Shown here: piece by piece, positions 37,426-52,200 of the stretch
How the letters are laid out: each line of letters starts with the position of its first letter
How positions within the stretch are numbered: the first letter of the stretch is position 1
DNA from: Sipunculus nudus
Taxonomy: Eukaryota; Annelida; Sipuncula; Golfingiida; Sipunculidae
Assembly: GCA_026874595.1 (NCBI GenBank)
Contig: CM049312.1
Span: forward strand, 23,493,956-23,557,955
Length of the DNA: 64,000 nucleotides
Direction of reading: 5' to 3'
Position numbers and translations under genes: made by a program
The notes under the pieces: generated by a model
The model's database searches: none
Told to the model about the DNA's origin: nothing
What the model saw: the letters and a program-made list of their open reading frames with translations, nothing else

Positions 37426-40137
37426 TATGTGGCCTAAATCGGATTTACCTGTGACACAACTGGTACTCTGTTTACTACTACGACCCGATGTGACATCTGG
37501 TGGTCACAATTACTACTACATCAAACTACTGTGAACTGAACGCGAGTGCCGACTGAGCGGTCACAGTATTAGACAAAGTGAATCTTAAGTTTTAACGGAA
37601 TGACACGGACGTAATACGTTAGGCCCTACACTGATTCCTCGTGAAAATCTGTTTTAATATCTGACAAGACAGGAGATCGTTGTTACGATAAAAGTGACCA
37701 AAGGGAAATGATGCTCAGCTGAAAAGCACATTTTGGTCTAACCTTATGCCAGACTGAATGTGTGTAAAATTAAAAGAATTACATTGAAATCATCAATCTC
37801 AATGGTCCAATAATACATTATAAGGCAATCCTGGATCATATATGATTATCAAAATTTAAGTAAACCCATGAGAACAATAGTGAGAAATTAAATATTTTTA
37901 ATCATATATTTATTTATAAAACCACACAATCAAACATTCGATCAAACAAAGATAGAATTTTTTCATGAAGGACAAGTTATATTGAAATATTGAAAAAATA
38001 AAAACCGTTTGTGACATTTGGATTCATTCTGTTTTATATTTGTATGACAGAGGAATAAAAGTCTAATTGCAGCACATCTTTATATTATATATATAATAAA
38101 TGATTCAAACCTATCTCTAACAGATACTAAGAAGCGTCTTACTCTTCAAAGTGTTCAAGATTAACCTCTTGATCCCCTGCTTGAATATAAATGGTCACCT
38201 TGACATAACTTTATGGTTTCAGGCAGATTAACTCAAGTGTGTATTTCAAGGTCGAATCGTCAAGTCTATAGTTTATGATTTGTGCTCTGCTAATGGAATG
38301 ATAACTAGCAAGGCAGACAAATGGAAGAACAAAATATTGAATGTCAGCTAAGCTAAAAACAAGAAAAAATGTTCATAACTGTCCTAACATTTGCCTAAAA
38401 TCTATCTAATCTGCAGAGTAATTTATGTCAAAATTTTTCTTTCTACAGAGATCACATATTTCCATAAATTTCATTATTTTCCACGACAGGCCTGCCAAAG
38501 GCAAATGACAAAAAAGGGTAGATGTTTCCAAAAAGAAAGAGTCAACTTCTTTTAAATAAAGAGTGATAAAAAGAGTAAAATAAGCGTCATTTAATCATTT
38601 TTTATCACAGACTGAATAAAAATGTGCCTAGACCACAATTGTCTACACATCCATATTATACCCAATGTCAGAAACATATATGGCATGAAGATAAGGGCAT
38701 TTGTACATGTTGTAACACATGCTGCACATTTGCACACACAAAAATTGTGAAATGTCTCATTCTTGCACTAACTTAACTGTTAAAGCAGGAGAGAAATAGT
38801 ATATATCAGAATAATTTCACAAAAAAGAGGGAAAGATAGCTGCTGAAAGTGGTGAAAAAATTGTAATTAGCTTTATTTTCTGGGAATCCTCAAAAAAAGT
38901 GATTTGGCAGGCCTGCATGACTTTTATTTATTTACAAAAAAAACTAAGGTACCTTATTGCACTATGTCACATCAGATTAACATACTTTGGCATAATTTTA
39001 CAATAACAACCAATTAGACACAGCAGATGCATGATTAATTACCTCGGAGAAATAGGTAACCCTCGTCTGTTCACAATTTGTTTAGATTATGTAAAAATTA
39101 CTATAATCCACAAAACCTTGCCTAGGAAGGGCCCATTTAATTTTGGTATGTGTCTGTATGAAAAGATGGATCTATAAGAAGTGTGCTACCTTGCCGGAGG
39201 TGTGAGCTTTACAAAGGCACTGCAATTCTAGCTTATTTCTGGAATTAAGATGAGATGTGAACATCATTTTTAAACAGTCTGACAATCAAATTTCATGATT
39301 TTTAATGCCTTTTAGGCATTTTGAAAAATCATATTTCATGACTTCATGTTCATGACTTGGTAACTTTGCTTAATCCTAATACATTTTCAATACTGGGTTC
39401 TACGTTGTTGAGCTAATCTGTGCGCCTACAGCATATAAACCATTCTAAATACCTGCTTCAACATTTAACCTATTCACATAGGATCACTTTCTTCTACTCA
39501 GCTTGTGTACATACTTTCATCTATGAAGACAGCTTTATAACTTTATAAAATCTATCATGTCCAAAAAATTAAAATCTCATCCTAAATGCTACAAGCAAGT
39601 TTTAAAACAAACCTTCATATCAATATATTTAATTTAAATCAAACATTAATTTCTTATTAGAGAGGTGTCATTCTTACAACTGTCCCTTATTACCAGTACT
39701 GATAATTCCTATACTGTGCTTCATTATGGAGAAATCTAACTTTTAAATATAGCACAGGCTACAGTGAATGAAATTTAGAGTTTACTCATGTACAAAGAGT
39801 TAATGTATGAGAACACAGTTTAAAGTCCAACACTGCATTTATCTGACATTTATTGTCTCCCTCTGAATAACTATCTATGTTTCAAGTGAACCCTTCTCAA
39901 CCCATGTTTTAGGTTTCTGCTAATATTATGATACAATACTGATGACAACTAGATGAAGTTATTGAATGTATTGTTTTCATCTATTTTGTCCATATGTCCA
40001 TATATTTTCTTTGTAACTTTTATCCTTAAAAATCTACATCTCTCAACTTTCAATCTAGGAGTTAATCAGCCTACTTAGCAAATGGATACACTGGTAGTTT
40101 GTAAAAAACACAGCAATTAGATTGAGATCTTTGAGTA
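37426..40137. other. Sequence downstream of the DGCR8 stop: 3' UTR and intergenic
   Basis: It probably includes the DGCR8 3' UTR near its right end. A fragment of the dispersed repeat with a tgatttgtgctctgctaa motif and a cagctaagctaaaaac tail lies at about 38275-38362. No coding exon was recognised. Confidence 0.5.
39849..39854 (-). promoter_or_regulatory. Candidate DGCR8 polyadenylation signal
   Basis: TTTATT on the + strand reads AATAAA on the gene strand, about 285 nt after the canonical stop codon. Several others lie further downstream, so the choice is uncertain. Confidence 0.35.
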
Positions 40138-40227
40138 TCACAGGTCCACATTGGGGAAAGCACCTTGAGTTGGGAGTTCTTCTGCTGCTACCTGTAGCTT
40201 CCCTTTAATTCTAGACTCCCTGACAGC
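40138..40227 (-). CDS. DGCR8: DGCR8 canonical last exon
   Basis: It is phase 0 after attttgcag. It encodes [20 protein letters not shown] then QGAFPNVDL and TGA at 40140-40138. The end FPNVDL resembles the human end CTVDV. Confidence 0.9.
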   Translation of the reverse strand, partial: AVRESRIKGKLQVAAEELPTQGAFPNVDL

Positions 40228-43200
40228 CTGCAAAATCAACATTATTTATAAATACATGTTTTATGTAATTCAGTTATCACATTTTTAAAAAAATGCAGTT
40301 GAATACAGTGGAACCCAACCTTGTGACTACCCAACAACTGCAACAACCCCACAATTATGACCACTTTTCTTGTCCCAAATACATGATCCAACTAACTTAG
40401 AATTTCACAGTTATGACCATCCACAAATTACAACCACTTTGGTCAGTCCCCAGGGTGGTCCTAATAATGGGTTCCACTGTGACTATTTTATCGAGATTTA
40501 TGTGTAATTTTTTCTGTGGTGGTGATGTTCTTTTTTGTTAAGTTTTTTTTTTATGAAAAAGTTATCAACATCAGTGAACAAGACAGACCAGTTAGTCAAC
40601 TAAATAACACGCTGGAGAGTTCAGGAAGTTTTTCACACTATAGAGAACAAGAAAGATTATCACAGGACCTGCTGTAATTCAGACAATTATTCTTCTGCCA
40701 ACTCTTTTGTCCCTAACCAGCTTTCATTTGGCCTGCACTTTACCTCTTTTAAAAGAAATGGGAAGTAGCTTCTACAATACACCTTAAATATTCCAAGGTG
40801 GCTCATATTTTACTCCCACAAGTTTTTCTTGTCTTTCTTTTTATATGACTGAATGAATAAGTCTTTTTTATCTAAGAAACTTTAGGCTTACAGTCAAATG
40901 ACAACTGTACTTATGCAGAAAGTGCCAGCAAAATTTGACATTTAGATTTTCTTCTTCAGGATATTAGAGAACATTAAGAACTTAATAAGTTTATCAAATC
41001 TTTTTCAGAACCCCTAAAAAACAAGGATAAATGCCACAAGTGATCCTATTTTTCACACAAAGTTTTACATTTCCAGAACTACTCTGCAGGTCTCATGGGA
41101 AGGCAGTGCCCAATGGCTATGTTTCACTAGCAAAGACTGCCCCTTTCATGGTTCCTCAGGGGTGTGACCTCAGTCATGTCCCTACCTGTTGCTCTGCCAG
41201 ACGTAGCATCTCCTCTTTTAGTTTATTCAATATTGCAACATTGGGTCGACTCTCTCCTTCCTTGCCCTGCTGCAACAGGTCTAACACTTCCTTGGACTCC
41301 TGGTGCAATAAAAGCAAGTAATGTCATTCACATTTATATATATTTATAACAATCTGCCCATTTTCCTCCACAGGAACAAAAGTTCAAAGGACTCAGGAAA
41401 ATTCTCTCCAGTTGAATATGTTAAAATAATCTTTGTTTTGTTCCTGATAAAAGATACATAATTGACATGGAAAATAATTTAAAACAAAAGTTCAATCATT
41501 TGTCCTTTGTCATATAAGAAGGGAAAACAGGCTGCATTTAGATAAGGTACTTATTAATTTTAAAAACTTTTTAATCCGTTATCCTATTGTTTATCTTCCC
41601 ATCCTAGTGATGGATTCCTCATCCACCTTAAATTTGAGATGATGTTGGATAGATCATGTTACTTTCCATTAGAAACTGATGAAACAGACAATTCATGACA
41701 TCCCTGCTTATTAACCCAATCCTTGAGTTCTAATCTGACATTTGTGGGCCAATGTTTATTCAACATTTTGTTATAACCATTTAAAAAATCAGTGTGAATG
41801 TGTACTTTAAAATCCATGTGGCATCCTTTTCCACTGCCACATCAGGAACAGCAGCAGGGGTAGATCCAGGATTTAGGAAAAGGCGGGGACCAACCTATGA
41901 CTAATGACAAAGCCTAAAGAAAGGTCCCCCAAGTCTATAAAAGGGGGGGGGGGGGGGGTCGAGGTCACAAAATTTGGTCTGAGGTTGCAGTGGCTCAAAA
42001 AGGGGTGATTCAGACCCCCTGGACCTTCCCCCCCTTCTAAATCCTCTTCTGAGCAGTTCATTTTTCTTATTATAAAATCATATGAAAACATTCAAACAGT
42101 TACATCAGATAACAGAAACACTAATTGATCATGAACATTTATTAACTGTCAACTTGAAACTTCCTTATGATAACCTGAGAACTGAAAATTAAAATTTATC
42201 ATACTGATATAGAAATGGTAACAATAATGAAAGCAATGTGTGTAACACTATCAAACTTACCTACAGGTAGCTATAGGAGGAAATCCTCCTAAACCAAATT
42301 ACAATTTCCAAATAATCAAAGCTTCCATAAAAGCAAACACCAACACCAAAATATCATGAACTTATCACATGATGTCTGCTTAATGTCAGCCAATCTGCCA
42401 CATTTGTTTAAGTGACAGGCAGTTCATTAAGTTTTGCAAAGCATTTGATCTAAAACCCCTAATGCTCAGTTCTGAAACAATATGTATTTCAGAATTTATA
42501 TTCTAAATAGGTTAAACCTATGTTTAAAAAACTTCTGCGATCCATTTCATCATTATATTAATACAAATTTGAAAGTAAATTATTTGCCAAAGCATGCTGT
42601 GAAATACACAAGTGACTGTTTCAACAGAGGTAAGTTCTTCAAATGTAACTGATATCACTCAGTATTCCAACTATGAACATGAACTGACGGATGGACCCTG
42701 CAGCGAAAAAAATTATTTTGATGATTAAATCTTAAGTCAGAAACTGCAATGATGAAATATTTATAATATATTTTTATTAAACATTATTTAAATGTCAATT
42801 TTCTAAAACTCCAAAAGACACAAGGTGGAGGTTTTTGGACATTATAAAGTGTATGTGACAAAATGTGAATGAATAAACTGCAAGATCATGGCTGGCAGGA
42901 TCCTGATTAATAATCATATATTTAAGCTTACAGATATTCATAAAAAAATGTTCCACAGACACTAAAGAACTGAAAGATAACAGATAACAAGAGCTTGATA
43001 TGTTGGAGAAGACTTTCATAAAGCTGACATTAGTCATAACAATTAAAGAGCTACTGGTAATAAACTGGGATCCTGACATTTCGTAGAAGACTTATGTGTA
43101 TATGTAACACAACAGTACCTAAAGAACTGAAAGACCATGGTAAGCAGGATTCTCACATGTTAACCACACATAAAGACCTGGATTCATAAGGCTTATATAT

Positions 43201-46200
43201 AACAAAACCTGAGGTAAACAACTGAAAGCCCACACCTGGCCAACCATGCATTGAAGACCTGCAGGTATTCAAGACGCTTACATATGTAAAACAAGAGTTA
43301 TTGAACTAAAAGACCATGGTTCCTTAAATCTATGAAACAAAATGATATGCACAGATGTAGCAATAGTTAATAAACTGTAACAGTTTCTCAGAAGGTTACT
43401 TAAGAAAACAAAGTAACTGTAAATTTAGAAAATAAAAGACTATAATCAAGTATGCCTTGCCAATCATTTATGAATAACTGGTTTGCCAGTTTTGTTCAAA
43501 TTTTTCCATGGTGACATGGATCTTTATGTTTATAAGGCCCACTATTTAAATTTGATGACTAAATACAAATTTTTGTTGAGGTCCTTACCAGAACCTGTTA
43601 GAATGTCAAGACAGATCTCAGTAAGTCTGACAGTTACAATTCATGTGTTTTGTATGGGACAGACAAAAGAACGAAGACCTATCCCTCAACAAGGCTGAAA
43701 GTCAGCGCAGGTAAAAATTCTGAAATCTAGACAATCTGCCAATAAAAAACATAAACTATTAAATCAGTGTAAATCCAACAGACATCAGTGCTAAAATTAA
43801 CAATTAAGCAACATGGCTGCCATTTGGAAAAAAATGTCCTTGAATACATGTTAAGTTCATCTTAGTTTTTGTCAGTTTCAGCAATAGTTAAATTTCAGGT
43901 TCAGTTCTACTTGACAGAAGAACTGCCACATTCATTGTTAGTGAGGGTTAATTGTCTAATATCCAGCCCTGCTTGTATAAGTTCCAATAATGAGGCTGTA
44001 AAGAGCTGCATGGTCATAATATCTCCAGCTTATCTCCATCGCGGCATGTAGATGTTCCCATAATGAGGCTGTCCCTGGCTGTACTGGGGCAGCCACTGTT
44101 GTTGCTGCTGCTGCTGTTGAACATTGGCCATCTGTACTCCAGGTGCTCCCGGATACATCTGTACATCTACAGGTGCAGATGGTCTGTTAGGAGGAGGCTG
44201 AGAGGTGTCAACATGGCGGGGGATGTGCCCTGAATGAGAAGATACTCCAGCTTGTGAGCCCTTGTGTGTCTGTGGTACCGGCGGCCATCTTGGTACAGAG
44301 GCTGATCGAGGGTCCTTTCTGTGCTCAGTTGACTTCTGCGTTGATACCTGTGGACTTCTAGAGTCTTTAGGAGAACTTGACCATCTGCTACTACTGGTGC
44401 GCCTTGGTTTTGTTAAGTTTGGGCTTGATACTGCCCCATGCATCTCTGTCACTGCAGTACCGCTAGGGCAGGAACTAGTGATGTTTTTAGACACAACCTC
44501 TGGATGATGGAGATTCCCTTGACCTTTGACCTCTTGCTGACCTTTTTGATTCAGCATGACCTGACGCGGTCTGCCTCCTGGTGGTAAGTTTGTCGGCTGA
44601 AACTGTAATGGCTGATCTTGGTAGAGAAGACTTTGGTCTGCTGTTTCTTCTGCTGACTCTGTCTTATGAGTTTCCTTGCTGACTGTATCTGATGACAGTT
44701 CTTTAGCAAGCACATCTTGACTATCACTCAGTCCCTCACTCAGCTGTAGCAGGGCTGTAGAAGCAGTATCTGAGGCTACTGCTGATGGGGATGCCTGCAG
44801 CTGCTGTGGAATGCCATATCCAGCAGGCTGCAGACCTAAATGCTGCAATCCTGGTACAGGAAAGCGGGGCTGCTGTGGGTACATGTAGGACTGTGACTGG
44901 AACCACTGTGGCATCATGCTTGGTGGTGACATCAGAGGGTTAGGAACTCCGTAGCCTGGATACATAACAACAGGCGCTCCGCCACCCTGGTTATCAAGCA
45001 GCATGGCTCCGCCCATGGCTGCAGCCTCCCTAAGAGCTCCCACTGCAACGCGGTCGTGTGCAGCACCACTGGATGGTTGAGAATATTCAGCGCCATCCTC
45101 CTCCTGTGTGTAACTGACATCAGGGAATTGTGTTGCCTTGTGGAACATCATCTCCCCTTGCCAGTCTGTCTGAGTTGCGTGGTGGAAAAATGCACCTTTC
45201 ATATAAGACATTGGTTTACCATGTGGTGCAGCTTCGATCTCAGGAAAATAGCTGGTCCGTGATAGGCGTCGGTCCCACTGTGTACCTGTGGTTACCATGG
45301 TAACCTCTACCTGTGTCATACTTGATATTACATTGACTGGTGATCCCTCTGTGGCTTTGTCACAGGTATTGGTACAAACTGTTTGTGTTTCAGACTCGCT
45401 GATGTCACAGCCACTCCAGTCAGTCTGTAACTCAGCATCCTGACCACACTGTCGCTCAGCTTCATCAGTTTGTGTGTCAGCATCAGTCAGCTCCAATACA
45501 TCATCATCATCCTCCTGTAAATACAGAACAGACAGCACTGATCATTAAGTCTTATAAACAAAACAAGCGGTGACAAATATATAAAACCCTTATCGTGCCA
45601 TATACTGATTATAAGCCATATCAATGGTTTCAAATTCAATTAACTTACTATTAAATTCTGATAACACAAAATGTACTATACTGTAAAAGGCCAGAAGAAA
45701 TTCTGTGTGGCTCATATAGCGACCATTCTTATTGTCTGTCTATTCAAGCTGTCATTGTTCACATTCCTAAGAAATATTTTATTTTTTTCAAATTCTGTGC
45801 TCTCTGATGAAATTTACATTTTGAACTGTGAACACTAGGCACAAGGAAATATCAGTTCCTTAATACCACTGTGTCAAAGTTTTATGAAAACATGTTGAGT
45901 CAGTCCTGAAGTTTTATACATTATGGCTGTTTTTACATAAAAATAAAAATTTAAAGTTAATTTTATTTAGTAACTGTAGACACTAAACTATGGTTAAGTG
46001 AGCAGCAGGGTAATTATTATGAGATTTACATTGCTCTACCAGGTTTGGTTAAAAGGGTTTAAGTTAAAGAGAAAGGCCATGCAGTAGTGTACATGTCACA
46101 TTCCACTGTTCTGTCTGCCCCATCAGCCGATCCATTTTCACTGTTAGATTTTTCTCATTGCAAATGGCAAATTTACCCCCCCCCTCCCTCCCCCCGAATA

Positions 46201-49200
46201 TGCCAGTGGTACATCGTGTATATCATCTGATGGCTAGTGTGACATATATACACCATGCGAAAAGTGAAGTAAAAATGTGTACTTTCTGGGAATAAGCTAC
46301 AGAAGATCATACCAGAGTTGAATCTGACTGCAGAGGCTCAGTGTAGGTTATATAGGATCACAGGTGATCATGCTATGGTGAGAACAGATCATATATACAC
46401 AGCAAGTACATGTACACAGGATTACAAGTGATCATGCTATGGTGAGACTGCTATTGTGAGATAAGATTATATACACAGCAAGAATGCGTTATACATGGTT
46501 ACATGTGATCATGCTATGGTGAGACCAGATTATATCAATCCTGTGTATATAATCTGATCTCCCTCTAGCTGGACCACCAGTCATCCTGTATAATGTATAC
46601 TTGCTGTAAATTACATTATACAGGATTATTTGTGATCATGCTTTGGTAAGACCAGATTATATATGCATGATTACTGATGATCATGCTATGGTGAGATCAG
46701 ATAATATACACACAATGAGGATTCACTAGAAAAGACAGACATATTAGCTGGTTAAATAATTTGTTTTGATTACACAAGTGACCTGTGGGTCATGATGCTC
46801 TGCAGGGGACCACAATCTGTGTCACTATGACTGGAATCTACTGAGAATTTCAGACAATAAAAATAAAATATCATAATTGTACCTGACGTTCAAGAATTGG
46901 TCAACATGAATTTGTTCAAATTTTGACAGACAACTGGTTTTTGTCTTTGTCTGTAACAAATTACTGGTACATAACCCTTGAACTTGCAAAGATCCATGAT
47001 CAACTTGTGATCACTGTTAGAAGAAAATTTTTTGCATGTTGACAGGGACAAAATAGGTAAAATGAGGAACCTTGGTTCAATTTTATCATTAAATTTAATA
47101 CATTTGTTCATCACCCTTAAACAATTGGGACATTTCAACAAGGTGGTTTCCCAATGTAGCTATAATGTCATGCACTGCAACAAATTTCCGGTTTCCAAGG
47201 AGATGTTATCAGTATCTATCTTGAACTCAAGTTAGAACTTTCTAGGTCTTATGGTTGTGATTTTTGCCCTGCTAGCATATGAAGGGACTGAGGGATGAAA
47301 GGTCAACAGACAAAAAGCCATCACTATAGCTCAGAATAACTACAAGTCAGCTGAGCTAGAAATATGCAAGCGCATTTATATTGTTTTGTAAAGCCATCAC
47401 CTATGGTACTAGACTGCCTAATATGCCCAACACCAACTAAACACAAAGATCAGATGACTAGGGTAACAGAGAACATGTTTACGGGTAACACAGAACAACT
47501 CCAAAGCCACCATGCCAAGTTGTGCACCAGGTCACAAAGTGCAATACACTCTCCATCATATACAAACCTTTATAACATGTAGGATCTCTCCTCCGAAAGC
47601 TCAGTCCATCATTTAGCAGTTACCACAAAAAGCAAAATGGACACAATCAATCCCAGATATCAAAATAAGGTTTGATATAAAAATAATCTGATAATCTGGT
47701 GTGCTTTGCTGAAAGAGTGAAGATTATAGATGATATAGAGTAGCTAAAAAATCTCCCTATCATATTTATTTACCAAATCTAAAAACAAACATGGTTAAGG
47801 CCCTAGACATCCTTCATCTGAAGAAATGAAAGGCAAATGTCCATTTAGTGTAACTATGAAAATACCTTAGCTTGATCCAATTCACAACTTAACTGAAAGG
47901 ACCTGTAAATTCTTTGGTAAATGACAGCCTTGACTACATCTTTGAGAATCTGTTACAAGACTGTTAAACTTCAATCACTGTTAGATACACAACACTCATC
48001 CAAGTTCACCATCATTTACTGAGCTTAGAGTGTAGAATCGAGTCATTCTGCAGAGGTATTTGAGAAAGTGGAACTTGTAGTCACAATGACTGGACTTCAG
48101 ATTTTTAAAGCACTTATAAACAAGATGAGATGAAGAGACGTATGAAGTTAATAGTGGATCTAATGTAAAGTACATAGGATTTGTTGTGAGTGTCAAATGA
48201 ATGTTAAATGGGTGAAATTACATCCTCAGTTGTTTGCCCTGTTAGTGAACACTGTGGTCATTATTTGTAAGATAAATCTCCAGTAGGTCTATGATTTGCA
48301 AAAGAGTCTTTGCTTCAATATTATTATTGATTATTACTCTGTTCCACAGCAGGGTGCCCATTGAAATTTGGCAATTATTCTCTGAAACTCAAAAATTACC
48401 TCACAGTCTGACCTTAAAGCTGATGAGAGACCAAAGGCCTATTATGAGATGTAAAACTTCCTTACAAAAACCAACATTCGTATTATGCAACCCGCTGGTT
48501 CTTCTGAATCTTTTGGCAAAGTGACATGGCGTCTGTCATGGGTTGTAGACAGTTGCATTTTTTAGAATATTTAAGACCAATTATAAGCCAATCAGGAGTT
48601 CTTAAGTGGAAATGTTTGAACATGTGACCAGTGACCTTGACCTTCATGAATGGGGTTGAGGTGTTGTCAAAAATAGACTGTTTACTCAGATTTTGATTAA
48701 ATTGCATTACTTTAATATTTTGCAAGATATGATTTAAATTTAATTGTAGTTAATTAGGCCAATACCCCATTTCTTCATTGCAGAATGCCATCTGGAAATT
48801 TGCCAGTTTATGTAAATATTTCGAATTTTTAATGGGCACCCTGCTATGGAACAGACTATACCTTTTGATTTGGTTTTTAACTATGATCACCAAAATGGTC
48901 TGTCCATGTAGTATATCTACTAAAGCTTTTCTTCTCAGATGATATTTAGATATTTAATGTACCTAAGACGTTTATTTAAATACTTGAAATGTCTTATTCA
49001 TTACTGTGCTAACATCTGATTTAGGATATATGGTGACTTTCTTTGTTATATAATAGTGCCTTCTTCTAAACTTATATTGCTCATCACTCCTTAGGTACGA
49101 ACTAGCAATAAAAAAAGGAATGAGAACGACTGTAAATGTTAAACAGAAATTAATTATTTAATTCCTGATTTAATTATCAATTCACGGCTAGCTATGATTC

Positions 49201-52200
49201 AAGCAACTGACTATTTCATGCACTAATACAACCCTGATCTATGTTCAATTCTGCTGTATTATTGGCCTACTGTTCAGTGCGACAAGTTAAACATTTTTCC
49301 TTATAAGGCTTCTTGATATTTTAATTCAGTGGATCACTACAGAATGTAAAAAAATCTCTTTCTTGTGTGAATAAGACAAACTGAGGAGATGTGATTATGT
49401 GACAGCTCACCTTTTTCGGAGCACCCCTACAGTATCTCCCGTACAGTCGAAGTAAGGACCCCCAGCAGTGGATATGGGGATGCATTTTCTAGAATTAAGG
49501 AAGGAACATTCACTGTCCATCATGGCAATAAAACATTCAATTCACTTACAAATAACTAAAGTGGCTAAAAAAGAGTTTATTAGAGTAGGATAAACATGAT
49601 CTATTGATTCAATCAATGCAGAACAAGTAGTGCCATAAAAATATATTTCTCCAAGTTTATGTTTTCTCTAGCATTACTTTATTTGTTACCATTGTCAATG
49701 TCTAAGAAGAGCACTGCAAACATGCATACCATAAAAACTTGCATATAAGTCGATCTCGCATATAAGTCGAGTATATATTTTCAGGGTAAATATCAGGTAA
49801 ACATTTTTTCAAGCCATTCTGGAGGTCAAAAAAGGTCTGAAGCAGCATACATGACCATCGAGAGTAGTGTGACAGGGCACTGTGGAAAGGTGAACGGTAT
49901 GACTGGCCACTCGTTTTTTACATTCATACTTTTTTTTTAACTGTAAAAATGTCATTCGTTTTGCTGTGCAATCTATTTAAAAGTCATTGGGCATCATAAA
50001 AATTATAAGATTAATAAATATAACAGGTCAATACTTTAAGTATTTTGCAGAAATGAAGATCGTCCGACACCCAGAATCAGCAGGTGGGCTTTAATAGAAC
50101 AGCCAAGGATTTCTCACACTTTCCATCATTGCTCATTTATTTTAAACTTCTAATGATTGTTTGTGTCAGATATCAATAAAAACATGACTATTTAAGCATG
50201 TTAATAAAACAGGATTGTTGCAGACTTCTCTACATTTTATACAATCTGAACTGAAAAGAACGCGTGAAGTTGGACCAAGCGAGTCGCCTGAAAAGGCCAC
50301 GTGACAGTGTAAGCTGTCCTCAGCTTGGTCGTTTCCGTGGATCAAGGGCAGTAATTTTATTAATAGAGATTTTTATTATACATTCTGAGACAACAAAAGG
50401 CCGTTAACCAGGGGCTCAGGGCCGCAGTCATTCACTACGATTTGGGGTGATTTTTAAGTAGGAACTTCCGAACGGAGTGATAATTTCCCCCGCGTGTAAG
50501 TACACAGGTAAACAGCGTGACCTGGTTTGGAGCTTCTTGGGACAGGCAGTCATTCCCGTACCGAGTGAGCGTTAATCGGTGCTGTAATCAGCCATTTGTC
50601 ACCTGTCTGTAGTTCAGATACAACGGCCCACAGGCTTTTACCGTTAACATGTTTGCAAACTAACGCAAGCACCAAATGTTTTTGTGGGAAATACTGTAAC
50701 ATAATTGGATGTCAAATACACAGGGGCCGATGCCCTGGATAAAATCCCAACTGATTACGCAATACCCGTGCCTCTTGCACTCGTACTTAATCGCCCGTGA
50801 ATGAAGCTCATCATAGCTAGACGCGGGTCATTTCCTAGTTGTCAGCAACCATGTAAATAGCAAACATGTTAATATACTGCATTATCCAAATGAAAGAACA
50901 GCGTAAGTGGTCAAAAAAAATATTCGGAAACCTTATTAGACTGTATTTTTGGACCGAAAGGGGGACTTGTGTACCTGACTTCAGCGGAAACGGATATCTA
51001 GTTGTCGATCAATTAAGACATTCAGGCCGGCAGTTAAACTAAGTTCGTGCAAAATTTTACCTCTCAGGCTTAGACCCGCACATAAGTCGACTCCCCTTTC
51101 TTGGATTAATTTTTTGGGAACAAATTTCTCGACGTATATGCGTTTTTTTACGGTAATATGCCTGTAGTGCTTCTGGTGAGCCATGACCTCATTAAATATG
51201 CATGAATTTTGATGAGAAAGATATTCAGGTAAGAAATTTTATTCCTAAATATGTATAATGAGTTTCATGAAAATCCATAAGATTTTTGGTAAGTCCATAA
51301 AGTGCGGTGACCTCTGACCTCATTAAATATGTGTGAATTTTGCTTGAAATCTTATTGATCAACAATTCTGATGAGTTTTATCAAAATCCTTCATATTCTT
51401 CATAAGTTATTATGGTGACACCACAAAATATCCTGGTGACTCCATAATTAAATATGAGTGGATGTTGCCCATAATCAAACTCGGGCGAGATAATCTGTTG
51501 ATAAGTAGTTATGGTGAGTAACCAGAAAATCCATCAAAGCCTCAGTAAGTTATCATGGCGAAACTAAAAGTTAACAGACGGTTGGTGGGTATATCATAAT
51601 AATCTGGTCATTTGGCAGATGTATGATAAAAAGCGACAGTCAGAACACCTATAAGGCTACTGAACTGCTGTGTACAATACTGATATACTGTGAATGCTGG
51701 TGATAAATCTAACCTGCCTGTACATCATGTAAATACTGCTGTTACCTGTAATATACTCTGTGCTGCCAGCTGTTTCCCTTCTCTCTTGTTTTTACAAATC
51801 ACCTGTAGAAATAACAGTTATAAATACCTAAAAACAAGGGTCTACTCCTTCAAATAAAAAACATATATCCATACCACATGATTGGATGATATATCAGATC
51901 ACAGAATTCTCTGCAGTTTGAATATAGAAACAGGTAATACTGAAATAGGAAATACTGAAAAGTTTTAGTAAATTGTTGTTGTTAAAAATACTTACTTCAT
52001 TCTTTGGAAGCACTCCACAGAAAAAAAAAATGCAAAATTAATGTCTCATATATTTGTCATCTTATGATTTCAACAAGAATTACATGAATTTACCAGCTCT
52101 GCTGAAGACTAGGCTTCATATTCTTATATTTCTTTTTTATTTTCCTTGTTCTCAAAGTCCATATCTACTGACCTTGACCTCATGTTTGCCGACTGTCATA

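Larger units (their letters stand above)
45515..49410. other. Intron upstream of the alternative exon: repeats, no coding exon
   Basis: It holds the tandem array at 46349-46720, a dispersed-repeat fragment at about 47160-47370 (ccggtttccaaggagatg ... cagctgagctagaaat) and the TIR element at 48338-48855. No extra exon with coding similarity was recognised. Confidence 0.6.

Noticed and set aside
44262-45262. Frames on both strands overlapping the 494-codon exon
   Set aside because: They are shorter, lack splice support and are shadows of the long minus-strand frame.
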